A stretch of 64,000 nucleotides of DNA from assembly GCF_029051645.1 (NCBI RefSeq), contig NZ_JAACFS010000029.1, positions 33,113-97,112 on the forward strand, written 5' to 3'. Numbering within the stretch: the first letter of the stretch is position 1; each line of letters opens with the position of its first letter. Position numbers and translations under genes: made by a program. This document shows, piece after piece, positions 53,149 to 60,618 of this stretch. The notes beneath the pieces are model-generated. The model was not told where the DNA came from. It searched no databases and saw nothing but the letters and a program-made list of their open reading frames with translations. The DNA comes from Bradyrhizobium sp. CSA112. Lineage in GTDB: Bacteria > Pseudomonadota > Alphaproteobacteria > Rhizobiales > Xanthobacteraceae.

Positions 53149-54582
53149 ATGAACTTCCCGACATCGAAGGCGAGCGCAGCGGCATCCCTTGCCACGGGCA
53201 ATGAACCGGCGGCCAAACCAGGCAAGCCGGCCGGCGGACCCGAGTTCAGCGCGCTCGCGCAGGCCTCGATCCTGATCGTCGATGACGAGCCCGGGATGCG
53301 CAATTTTCTCGTGCGTACGCTGGGGCCGCGCTGCAAGCACGTGGAGGAGGCGGCCGATACCGACGAGGCCTCGCGCATGCTCGATAAGAGCCGGTTCGAT
53401 GTCGTCATCCTCGACAATATCATGCCGGGCAAGAATGGTGTCGACTGGCTGGCAGAGCAGCGCGCTGTCGGCTTCTTCGCCGACGCCATCCTCATTACGG
53501 CCTATGCCGATCTCGACACCGCAATTCAGGCGCTGCGCGCCGGCGCGGTTGATTTCGTGCTGAAACCGTTCCGCTCGAATCAGATCCTCAACGCGGTGGC
53601 GCGCTGTCTCGACCGCGTCCGGCTGCAGCGCGAGAATTATGTGCTGCGCTATGCGCTGCGGGCATCATCGGACCGTACGTTCCTGCGCGACAATCTGATC
53701 GGGGAGTCGCCGGCGGCCCGTACTGTGCGTGATACCATTGCCCGCGTCGCCCGCCTGCCGACCTCGATCCTGCTCACCGGCGAATCCGGCACCGGCAAGG
53801 AAGTCGCGGCGCGCTCGATTCACTCCCTGTCCGACCGCGCCGACAAGCCCTTCGTGCCGGTGAACTGTGCGGCGATTCCGCCCGAGATGATCGAGGCCGA
53901 GTTGTTCGGCCACATCAAGGGCGCCTTCACCGGCGCAGACAGCGGGCGCGAGGGCCTGTTCCTCCATGCGCATGGCGGGACGCTGTTCCTGGACGAAATC
54001 GGCGAACTGCCGCTGGCGATGCAGAGCAAGTTGCTCCGCGTTCTGGAGGATCGCCGTGTCCGTCCCGTCGGCGCCGAGCGCGAGGTGCCGGTCGACCTTC
54101 GCTTCATCTTTGCGACCAATGCCGACCTGCAGAAGGAAGTCGAGAAGGGACGTTTTCGCGCCGACCTGTATTATCGCCTCAACGTCATGCAGATTCATCT
54201 GCCGCTGCTGAAGGACCGCGGCGACGACGTGCAGGAGCTTGCCACGATCTTCATGAACAAGCTCTCGATCCAGCTCGGCATGCCGCCGGTTCCGATCGAT
54301 AGCGCAGTGCGGGCCGCGCTCGCGAGCTACGACTGGCCCGGCAACGTGCGCGAGTTGCGCAACTTGATCGAGCGCACGTTGATCCTCGGCGCGTTCCCGG
54401 ACGATTTCGCCGGGCCGCGGAACGATACGCAGGCCGCCACCGCCGACAGTCTGGCGGATATGGAGCGCCGGCACATTCTTTCGGTGCTGAAGGAGACCGG
54501 CGGCAGCCGCGAGGAGGCGGCGCGGCGGCTCGGGATCTCGCGCAAGACCATCGATCGCAAACTCGCGTTATGGAATGGGTGA
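53149..54582 (+). CDS. Sigma-54-dependent response regulator (NtrC/DctD type)
   Basis: A 477-residue regulator. The receiver domain (about 40-155) has ASILIVDDEPGMRNFL and phospho-acceptor Asp89 in VVILDNIMPG. The AAA+ domain has Walker A GESGTGKE (211-218), the sigma-54 contact loop GAFTGA (259-264) and LFLDEIGELPLAMQSKLLRV. A Fis-type helix-turn-helix closes it (GSREEAARRLGISRKTIDRK). ATG 53149 is preferred to upstream TTG. It overlaps the sensor kinase gene by 8 bases. The two palindromes at 56611-56648 are its likely sites. Confidence 0.94.
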   Translation: MNFPTSKASAAASLATGNEPAAKPGKPAGGPEFSALAQASILIVDDEPGMRNFLVRTLGPRCKHVEEAADTDEASRMLDKSRFDVVILDNIMPGKNGVDWLAEQRAVGFFADAILITAYADLDTAIQALRAGAVDFVLKPFRSNQILNAVARCLDRVRLQRENYVLRYALRASSDRTFLRDNLIGESPAARTVRDTIARVARLPTSILLTGESGTGKEVAARSIHSLSDRADKPFVPVNCAAIPPEMIEAELFGHIKGAFTGADSGREGLFLHAHGGTLFLDEIGELPLAMQSKLLRVLEDRRVRPVGAEREVPVDLRFIFATNADLQKEVEKGRFRADLYYRLNVMQIHLPLLKDRGDDVQELATIFMNKLSIQLGMPPVPIDSAVRAALASYDWPGNVRELRNLIERTLILGAFPDDFAGPRNDTQAATADSLADMERRHILSVLKETGGSREEAARRLGISRKTIDRKLALWNG

Positions 54583-56599
54583 CCGGGCAGGCAGCATCGA
54601 GGGGCCGGTGCGCGGGCGGTCCGTCCGCTTTCGGCTGCTCGCGATTGCGCTGCTGCCCATGCTCGTCATCCTGCCGCTCCTGCTCGGCGTGGCCATCTAT
54701 CGCTGGAACGCAAGATTCGACGCCACGCTGATTTCGAAGGTGAACGGCGATCTCACCATCGCCCACCAATATCTTGCCCGCATTCTGGAAAAAACCGGTG
54801 TCCAGGTCCGCGGGCTGAGCCTCTCGTTTCGCTTCCGGGAGGTGGAAGAGCAGGAAACGCTATCCGCCGTGGCGGACTTGCTCGAACAGTCCCGCAAGGA
54901 GATAGGCCTCGACTTTCTCTATCTAATCGACGCCGGCGGAAAGGTCATCGCCTCGTCACCCGCGCTTAAGGGAGCGCCAAGGGCCGACTGGCCGATCATC
55001 ACTTCGGTATTGTCAGGCGAATCCCCGTCGACGGGCATCGACATCTTCACCAATGACGAACTTGCGGCGATTTCGCCTGTTCTTGCCGACCGCGCGCGTC
55101 TCGATCTGGTGCCGACGCCGAACGCAGTGCCGACCGATCGCAGCACGGAAACCAGCGGCATGGTTGTGCATGCGGCTAGCCGCGCAACGGCTCCTGGAGG
55201 AGGGCCGGCTGCGCTCGTCGGCGGAATATTGCTCAACCAGAATCTCGAATTCATCGATACGATCAACGACCTCGTCTATCGCGAGGCGAGCCTCCCGGAG
55301 GGTAGCCAGGGAACGGCGACGCTGTTCCTCGACGACGTGCGGATTTCGACCAACGTCCGCCTGTTCGAAGGGCGGCGCGCGCTGGGAACGCGGGTGTCGG
55401 CGGCGGTGCGCTCGGCGGTGATGGGCGAGGGGCGGACCTGGCTGGACCGCGCCTTCGTCGTCAACGACTGGTACATCTCGGCTTACGAGCCGCTCGTTGA
55501 TACCTATGGCAAGCGTGTCGGCATGCTCTATGTCGGATTTCTGCAGAAGCCGTTCAACGATGCGAAGCTCGAGACGCTCTTGATCATCGCACTCGCGTTC
55601 ATCGCGATCACGGCAGCAACCGTGCCGATCTTCCTGCGCTGGGCGCAATCGATCTTCATGCCGCTCGAACGCGTTACGGTGACAATCGGCGAAGTCGAGA
55701 GCGGTAATCTGTCCGCGCGCACCAAATTGCCGGCGTCGGGCGACGAGATCGGCCGTGTGGCGATTCACCTGGATACCCTGCTCGATCAGATTCAGGAGCG
55801 CGACCGCCAGTTGCGCGAGTGGAACGAGGAGTTGAACACGCGGGTACGCGAGCGAACACGCGATCTTGAACTCGCCAATCTGAAGCTTGAGGCGACCACC
55901 AAGCAGCTCATCATGTCGGAAAAGCTTGCCGCGATCGGCGAAATCACCGCCGGCGTAGCGCATGAGATCAACAATCCGATCGCGGTGATGCAGGGCAATC
56001 TCGACGTCATCCGCAGCGTGATCGGCGCCGATGCCGAAAAAGCCAAGGTTGAATTCCGTCTGGTCGACGAGCAAATCCATCGTATCAGCCAGATCGTCAC
56101 CAAGCTTTTGCAGTTTGCGCGCCCGGAAGAGTATGCCGGCTATGTCGAGCGCCATGCGCCCGGAAGCGTCGTGGCGGACTGCCTGCCGCTGGTGCAGCAT
56201 CTCCTGAACAAGACGGAAATCAGGGTCGTGCGCGAAGACCGGGCAAGCCGCCTGGTCCTGATGAACCGCACCGAGCTGCAGCAGGTCGTGATCAACCTGA
56301 TCGTCAACGCGATCCATGCCATGCCTGACGGCGGCACCCTGACGCTTCGTTCATGCGACGCCGACCGCGACGGCGTGCCCGGTATCCTGATCGAAGTTGC
56401 CGACACCGGAATCGGCATGGACGCAGATGTTGTCGAGAAAGTCTTCGACCCCTTCTTTACGACCAAGCGGCGGGATGGCACCGGCCTTGGCCTGTCGATC
56501 AGCCAGACCTTGATCAAGCGCCAGCGCGGCCAGATTACAGTTGAAAGCGAAATCGGCCGGGGAAGCACATTCCGCGTCTGGCTTCCGGAGGCCGACTGA
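54575..56599 (+). CDS. Sensor histidine kinase, partner of the sigma-54 regulator
   Basis: A 674-residue membrane kinase with a first transmembrane helix at about 20-43, a large periplasmic cache-like sensor region (about 45-330, with LDFLYLIDAGGKVIASSPAL and WYISAYEPLVDTYGKRVGML) and a second helix at about 335-355. A HAMP domain follows, then a coiled coil, HisKA with His463 in GVAHEINNPIAVMQG, and HATPase (VVINLIVNAIHAMPDGGTLT; ADTGIGMDADVVEKVFDPFF; GTGLGLSISQTLI). It resembles kinases that sense dicarboxylates or similar small acids. Given the downstream carrier, oxalate or formate is a plausible signal (inference). Confidence 0.93.
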   Translation: MGDRAGSIEGPVRGRSVRFRLLAIALLPMLVILPLLLGVAIYRWNARFDATLISKVNGDLTIAHQYLARILEKTGVQVRGLSLSFRFREVEEQETLSAVADLLEQSRKEIGLDFLYLIDAGGKVIASSPALKGAPRADWPIITSVLSGESPSTGIDIFTNDELAAISPVLADRARLDLVPTPNAVPTDRSTETSGMVVHAASRATAPGGGPAALVGGILLNQNLEFIDTINDLVYREASLPEGSQGTATLFLDDVRISTNVRLFEGRRALGTRVSAAVRSAVMGEGRTWLDRAFVVNDWYISAYEPLVDTYGKRVGMLYVGFLQKPFNDAKLETLLIIALAFIAITAATVPIFLRWAQSIFMPLERVTVTIGEVESGNLSARTKLPASGDEIGRVAIHLDTLLDQIQERDRQLREWNEELNTRVRERTRDLELANLKLEATTKQLIMSEKLAAIGEITAGVAHEINNPIAVMQGNLDVIRSVIGADAEKAKVEFRLVDEQIHRISQIVTKLLQFARPEEYAGYVERHAPGSVVADCLPLVQHLLNKTEIRVVREDRASRLVLMNRTELQQVVINLIVNAIHAMPDGGTLTLRSCDADRDGVPGILIEVADTGIGMDADVVEKVFDPFFTTKRRDGTGLGLSISQTLIKRQRGQITVESEIGRGSTFRVWLPEAD

Positions 56600-56610
56600 C
56601 ACCGGCTGAT

Positions 56611-56625
56611 CGGACATTTTGTCCG
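56611..56625. promoter_or_regulatory. Enhancer-like palindrome 1 (CGGACATTTTGTCCG)
   Basis: Perfect 6-base arms around TTT, 74 bases before the -24 element. Its half-site GGACA/TGTCC is shared with the neighbouring palindrome, so both probably bind the adjacent response regulator. Confidence 0.65.
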
Positions 56626-56631
56626 GCATAT

Positions 56632-56648
56632 CAGGACAATTTGTCCTG
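56632..56648. promoter_or_regulatory. Enhancer-like palindrome 2 (CAGGACAATTTGTCCTG)
   Basis: Perfect 8-base arms around one T. Its centre is 22 bases from that of palindrome 1, about two helical turns, as expected for cooperative binding of NtrC-type dimers. Confidence 0.7.
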
Positions 56649-56698
56649 AGTTGCAGGATGGTCCCCCGCAAGTCATTGATTATTGGCATCGTGCGATT

Positions 56699-56714
56699 TG
56701 GCACACGGATTGCT
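56699..56714 (+). promoter_or_regulatory. Sigma-54 promoter for the oxalate/formate carrier gene
   Basis: TGGCACACGGATTGCT matches the -24/-12 consensus (TGGCAC, five bases, TTGCW), with the GG and GC doublets ten bases apart. Transcription would start near 56726, leaving a leader of about 250 bases. Confidence 0.8.
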
Positions 56715-56726
56715 CACTCCTTTTCA

Positions 56727-56978
56727 ACAACATGAAACGGAGGGACGACAACCAGCGGTACACAGTCGAGTTGAGCTGTCGCCCGCGCAATCATGCCGGC
56801 AAAACCTCACCTCAAAAGCATCAGGGTGGATGTTCTCGAATGCGCGTGTCGATTCCGCGCATTCCGGAATCGCATGGAGCAGAAGGATGGGTCTGCTCCA
56901 CAGCATAGCTGAAGATGACGGATCGAAGACGGTAAAACAAACGCCCAGTTCAAGAGTGGGCCGCAGGGGAAAATAGCG
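56727..56978 (+). other. Long 5' leader of the carrier gene
   Basis: About 250 bases from the predicted start point to the ATG. It holds one clear hairpin, GAATGCGCG (56838-56846) pairing with CGCGCATTC (56856-56864). The short frames in it look like chance. It could carry post-transcriptional control, but nothing more is evident. Confidence 0.4.
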
Positions 56979-58634
56979 ATGACAACAATCAGCAGCGCCG
57001 GGAGCATCCCCGGTGCAGGAACGGGATTCCTTGATAAGGAGCGAACAATTGCGACCGCCGGCTTCAATCGCTGGCTGGTGCCGCCGGCGGCGCTTTGCAT
57101 TCATCTGTGCATCGGCATGGCCTATGGCTTCAGCGTGTTCTGGCTGCCGCTGTCGCGCGCGCTCGGCGTGACCGCGCCGAAGGCATGCCCCGACATGACG
57201 CTGGTGCAGGAACTGTTCACCACCACCTGCGACTGGAAAGTCGCCAGCATGGGCTGGATGTACACGCTGTTTTTCGTGCTGCTCGGCGTTTCCGCCGCGA
57301 TCTGGGGCGGCTGGCTGGAGCGCGTCGGGCCGCGCAAGGCGGGTTTTGTGTCTGCGCTGTGCTGGTGCGGCGGTCTGGTGCTCGGTGCGATCGGCATCAT
57401 CACCCATCAATTGTGGCTGTTGTGGCTCGGCTCCGGCGTCATCGGCGGCATCGGTCTCGGGCTGGGCTACATCTCGCCGGTGTCGACGCTGGTGAAATGG
57501 TTTCCGGATCGCCGCGGCATGGCAACCGGCATGGCCATCATGGGCTTCGGCGGTGGCGCCATGATCGGCGCGCCGCTGGCGAACCTGTTGATGAACTATT
57601 TCAAGTCGCCGACTTCGGTCGGCGCCTGGGAAACCTTCATCGCGATGGGCGCCATCTACTTCGTGTTCATGATGATCGGCGCCTTCCGCTATCGCATTCC
57701 GCCCGCGGGCTGGCGGCCTGAAGGCTGGACGCCGCCGACCAAAGCCAATGCGATGATTTCGCAGAACCACGTTCATCTGAAGGACGCGCACAAGACGCCG
57801 CAGTTCTGGCTGATCTGGTGGGTGCTCTGCCTCAACGTGTCGGCGGGCATCGGCGTGATCGGCATGGCTTCGCCGATGCTGCAGGAAATCTTCGCGGGCA
57901 AACTGATCGGATTGCCTGACGTCGGCTTCAACCAGCTCGACGCGGCGCAAAAGGCGACCATTGCGGGCATCGCGGCCGGCTTCGCCGGACTGCTCTCGCT
58001 GTTCAACATCGGCGGCCGCTTCTTCTGGGCGTCGCTGTCGGACAAGATGGGCCGCAAGAATACCTATTACACGTTCTTCATCCTGGGCATCGTGCTTTAC
58101 GCACTGGCGCCGACATTCGCGGCGATGGGTTCGAAGCTGCTGTTCGTGCTCGGCTTCGGCATCATCCTTTCGATGTATGGCGGCGGCTTCGCCACCGTGC
58201 CGGCCTATCTCGCCGACATGTTCGGCACGCAGTTCGTCGGCGCCATCCATGGCCGTCTGCTGACGGCGTGGTCGACGGCGGGCATCATCGGACCCGTCGT
58301 GGTGAACTACATCCGCGAGTTCCAGCTTGCGGCCGGCGTTCCGCGCGACCAACTCTATAACACCACAATGTATATCCTGTGTGCGATGCTGATCGCGGGC
58401 CTGATCTGCAACTACCTGATCAAGCCGGTCGATGCGAAGTGGCACATGAGCGAGGCCGAAATCGCCAAGCTGCAGGCGGCGACGGTGAATGCCGGAGCAT
58501 CGGGACCGTCAGGCTCTTATGGCATCGGCTTCGGCGGGCTCGACGCCAAGGCCGCGCTGTTCTGGGCCTTCGTCGGCATTCCCTTGGCCTGGGGCGTGTG
58601 GAAGACGCTGGAAAGCGCCGTCAAGATCCTCTGA
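56979..58634 (+). CDS. oxlT: OFA-family MFS transporter (OxlT-like oxalate/formate antiporter)
   Basis: A 551-residue polytopic membrane protein of the oxalate:formate antiporter family. Motifs are GMAYGFSVFWLPLSRALGVT, GWMYTLFFVLLGVSAAIWGG, WLERVGPRKAGFV (MFS motif A), GSGVIGGIGLGLGYISPVST, VKWFPDRRGMATGMAIMGFG and GRFFWASLSDKMGRKNTYYT. The central loop and the first periplasmic loop (with APKACPDMTLVQEL) are longer than in Oxalobacter OxlT. It probably exchanges oxalate for formate, or imports either. AGGGG precedes the ATG. It lies under the sigma-54 promoter and before formate dehydrogenase genes. Confidence 0.87.
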   Translation: MTTISSAGSIPGAGTGFLDKERTIATAGFNRWLVPPAALCIHLCIGMAYGFSVFWLPLSRALGVTAPKACPDMTLVQELFTTTCDWKVASMGWMYTLFFVLLGVSAAIWGGWLERVGPRKAGFVSALCWCGGLVLGAIGIITHQLWLLWLGSGVIGGIGLGLGYISPVSTLVKWFPDRRGMATGMAIMGFGGGAMIGAPLANLLMNYFKSPTSVGAWETFIAMGAIYFVFMMIGAFRYRIPPAGWRPEGWTPPTKANAMISQNHVHLKDAHKTPQFWLIWWVLCLNVSAGIGVIGMASPMLQEIFAGKLIGLPDVGFNQLDAAQKATIAGIAAGFAGLLSLFNIGGRFFWASLSDKMGRKNTYYTFFILGIVLYALAPTFAAMGSKLLFVLGFGIILSMYGGGFATVPAYLADMFGTQFVGAIHGRLLTAWSTAGIIGPVVVNYIREFQLAAGVPRDQLYNTTMYILCAMLIAGLICNYLIKPVDAKWHMSEAEIAKLQAATVNAGASGPSGSYGIGFGGLDAKAALFWAFVGIPLAWGVWKTLESAVKIL

Positions 58635-58647
58635 TGGCGGAGGGCGT

Positions 58648-58674
58648 CACAGGGACGCAAGCAGCGTCCCTGTG
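58648..58674 (+). terminator. Hairpin after the carrier gene
   Basis: CACAGGGACGC and GCGTCCCTGTG pair perfectly (11 bases) around AAGCA, 14 bases after the stop codon. There is no following T-run, so it may be an attenuating or transcript-stabilising hairpin rather than a simple terminator. Confidence 0.5.
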
Positions 58675-58844
58675 CGTCCAGTTCCGCCGCCAGTCGATAC
58701 GCGTTCGCAATCGCAGCATGAGACGGCTTTATTGATCTGAGGCGTGTTTCCAGCTCTCATTCGTCGCGACAATATCGGGTGGGCCGAGAGGAATGATCCC
58801 GCGGCCTTGCTCCAGTAAATCCTTACCACAGCCGGATAATTCGC

Positions 58845-58860
58845 TTGGCATCTGGCATGC
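58845..58860 (+). promoter_or_regulatory. Candidate second sigma-54 promoter before formate dehydrogenase
   Basis: TTGGCATCTGGCATGC keeps GG and GC at the right spacing, with two departures from consensus (T for C at the end of TGGCAC and A for T in TTGC). It would start transcription near 58872, about 34 bases before the ATG at 58906. I see no GGACA-type palindromes near it. Confidence 0.4.
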
Positions 58861-58905
58861 CACGAACTAGAGTCAGCGTCTGGCAGGCTGTAATGAGACG
58901 TTTCA

Positions 58906-60618
58906 ATGAATATGCATGATGTGAAACAGGTCCGCTCGTTCGAACATCCGGGCGCGGGACGGAAGCGGGCCAAGGCGACCCCGAAGGGCCGCCAGGTTGA
59001 CCCCACCGCCGCCCACGAGATCGAGCTTCTGCTCGGCGACCGGCCGCGGCGCCGCGATCTCCTGATCGAACATCTGCACCTGATCCAGGACAAGTATCAC
59101 CAGATCTCGGCGGCGCATCTTGCGGCGCTTGCCGACGAGATGAAGCTGTCGTTTGCGGAAGTGTTCGAGACCGCCACCTTCTATGCCCATTTCGACATCG
59201 TGAAGGAGGGCGAGCCTGATATCGCGCCGCTGACCATTCGCGTCTGCGATTCGCTCACCTGCGCCATGATGGGCGCGGAAAAGCTGCTAAGTGAATTGCA
59301 GGACAGTGCCGGCCCCGGCATTCGCGTGGTGCGCGCGCCCTGCGTCGGCCGCTGCGACACGGCGCCCGCGGCCGAAGTCGGCCATCACTTCGTCGACCAT
59401 GCCACGGTGACGAACGTGCTCGCCGCCGCCAAGGCCGGCGACACCCATGCGCATCTGCCCAATTATGTCGACTACGACGACTATGTCGCCGGCGGCGGCT
59501 ACAAGCTGCTGAATCGCCTGCGCTCCGGCGCCATGACCAAAGAAGATCTGTTGAAGTCGCTCGACGACGCCTCGCTGCGCGGGCTCGGCGGCGCCGGCTT
59601 TCCGACGGGACGCAAATGGCGCGCGGTGCTCGGTGAGCCCGGTCCGCGGCTGATGGCGATCAATGGTGACGAGGGCGAGCCCGGAACCTTCAAGGATCGC
59701 TACTATCTCGAGACCGATCCGCATCGCTTTATCGAGGGCATGCTGATCGGCGCGCACGTCGTCGAGGCGAGCGACGTCTACATCTACATCCGCGACGAAT
59801 ATCCGGCCTCGCGCGAAATCCTCACGCGCGAAATCGCAAAGCTGCCGCCGGGCGGCCCCGTGTTGCACATGCGCCGCGGCGCGGGGGCCTATATCTGCGG
59901 CGAGGAATCCTCGCTGCTCGAATCGATCGAGGGCAAGCGCGGCCTGCCCCGGCACAAGCCGCCTTATCCGTTCCAGGTCGGGCTGTTCGGCTTGCCGACG
60001 CTGATCAACAATATCGAGACGCTGTGGTGGGTGCGCGACATCGTCGAGAAGGGCGCCGACTGGTGGAAGAGCCACGGCCGCAACGACCGTCACGGCCTGC
60101 GCAGCTATTCGGTCTCGGGCCGCGTGAAAGATCCCGGCATGAAGCTGGCGCCGGCCGGCGTCACCGTACGTGAACTGATCGACGAGTTCTGCGGCGGCAT
60201 GGCTGACGGCCACACCTTCCATGCCTACCTTCCGGGCGGCGCGTCAGGCGGCATCCTGCCGGCGTCGATGGACCACATCCCGCTGGATTTCGGCACGCTG
60301 GAAAAATACGGCTGCTTTATCGGCTCCGCCGCCGTCGTCATCATGTCCGAGCGGGACAGCGTGAAGGGCGCGGCGCTGAACCTGATGAAATTCTTCGAGG
60401 ATGAGAGCTGCGGCCAGTGTACGCCGTGCCGTGTTGGAACCCAGAAGGCGGCGCTTTTGATGCAGCGGCCGGTCTGGAACCGCGAATTGCTCGATCAATT
60501 GAGCCAGGCGATGCGCGACGCCTCGATCTGCGGACTCGGCCAGGCCGCCTCGAATCCGCTGACGTCAGTGATTAAATATTTTCCGGAAGAATTCGTGCCG
60601 AAAGAGGCTGCGGAATGA
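58906..60618 (+). CDS. fdsB: NAD-dependent formate dehydrogenase, fused FdsG-FdsB (NuoE/NuoF-like) subunit
   Basis: A 570-residue fusion. Residues about 30-180 are NuoE/FdsG-like with four [2Fe-2S] cysteines (CDSLTC and APCVGRCDTAP). Residues 200-570 are NuoF/FdsB-like, with GLGGAGFPTGRKWRAVLGEP and NGDEGEPGTFKDRY for FMN/NADH, GAYICGEESSLLESIEGKRG, and ESCGQCTPCRVGT for a [4Fe-4S] cluster. It moves electrons from the catalytic subunit to NAD+. In Rhodobacter and Cupriavidus FdsG and FdsB are separate proteins. Its stop overlaps the next ATG by 4 bases. Confidence 0.93.
   Translation: MNMHDVKQVRSFEHPGAGRKRAKATPKGRQVDPTAAHEIELLLGDRPRRRDLLIEHLHLIQDKYHQISAAHLAALADEMKLSFAEVFETATFYAHFDIVKEGEPDIAPLTIRVCDSLTCAMMGAEKLLSELQDSAGPGIRVVRAPCVGRCDTAPAAEVGHHFVDHATVTNVLAAAKAGDTHAHLPNYVDYDDYVAGGGYKLLNRLRSGAMTKEDLLKSLDDASLRGLGGAGFPTGRKWRAVLGEPGPRLMAINGDEGEPGTFKDRYYLETDPHRFIEGMLIGAHVVEASDVYIYIRDEYPASREILTREIAKLPPGGPVLHMRRGAGAYICGEESSLLESIEGKRGLPRHKPPYPFQVGLFGLPTLINNIETLWWVRDIVEKGADWWKSHGRNDRHGLRSYSVSGRVKDPGMKLAPAGVTVRELIDEFCGGMADGHTFHAYLPGGASGGILPASMDHIPLDFGTLEKYGCFIGSAAVVIMSERDSVKGAALNLMKFFEDESCGQCTPCRVGTQKAALLMQRPVWNRELLDQLSQAMRDASICGLGQAASNPLTSVIKYFPEEFVPKEAAE

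Noticed and set aside
55013..56317. 434-codon antisense frame in the sensor kinase gene
   Set aside because: It is a shadow frame; the plus strand has a full kinase with HisKA and HATPase motifs.
56724..58445. 573-codon open frame antisense to the oxalate/formate carrier gene
   Set aside because: Its translation is rich in His, Arg, Gln and Ala without motifs, the usual mirror of a GC-rich gene. The plus-strand MFS protein is certain.
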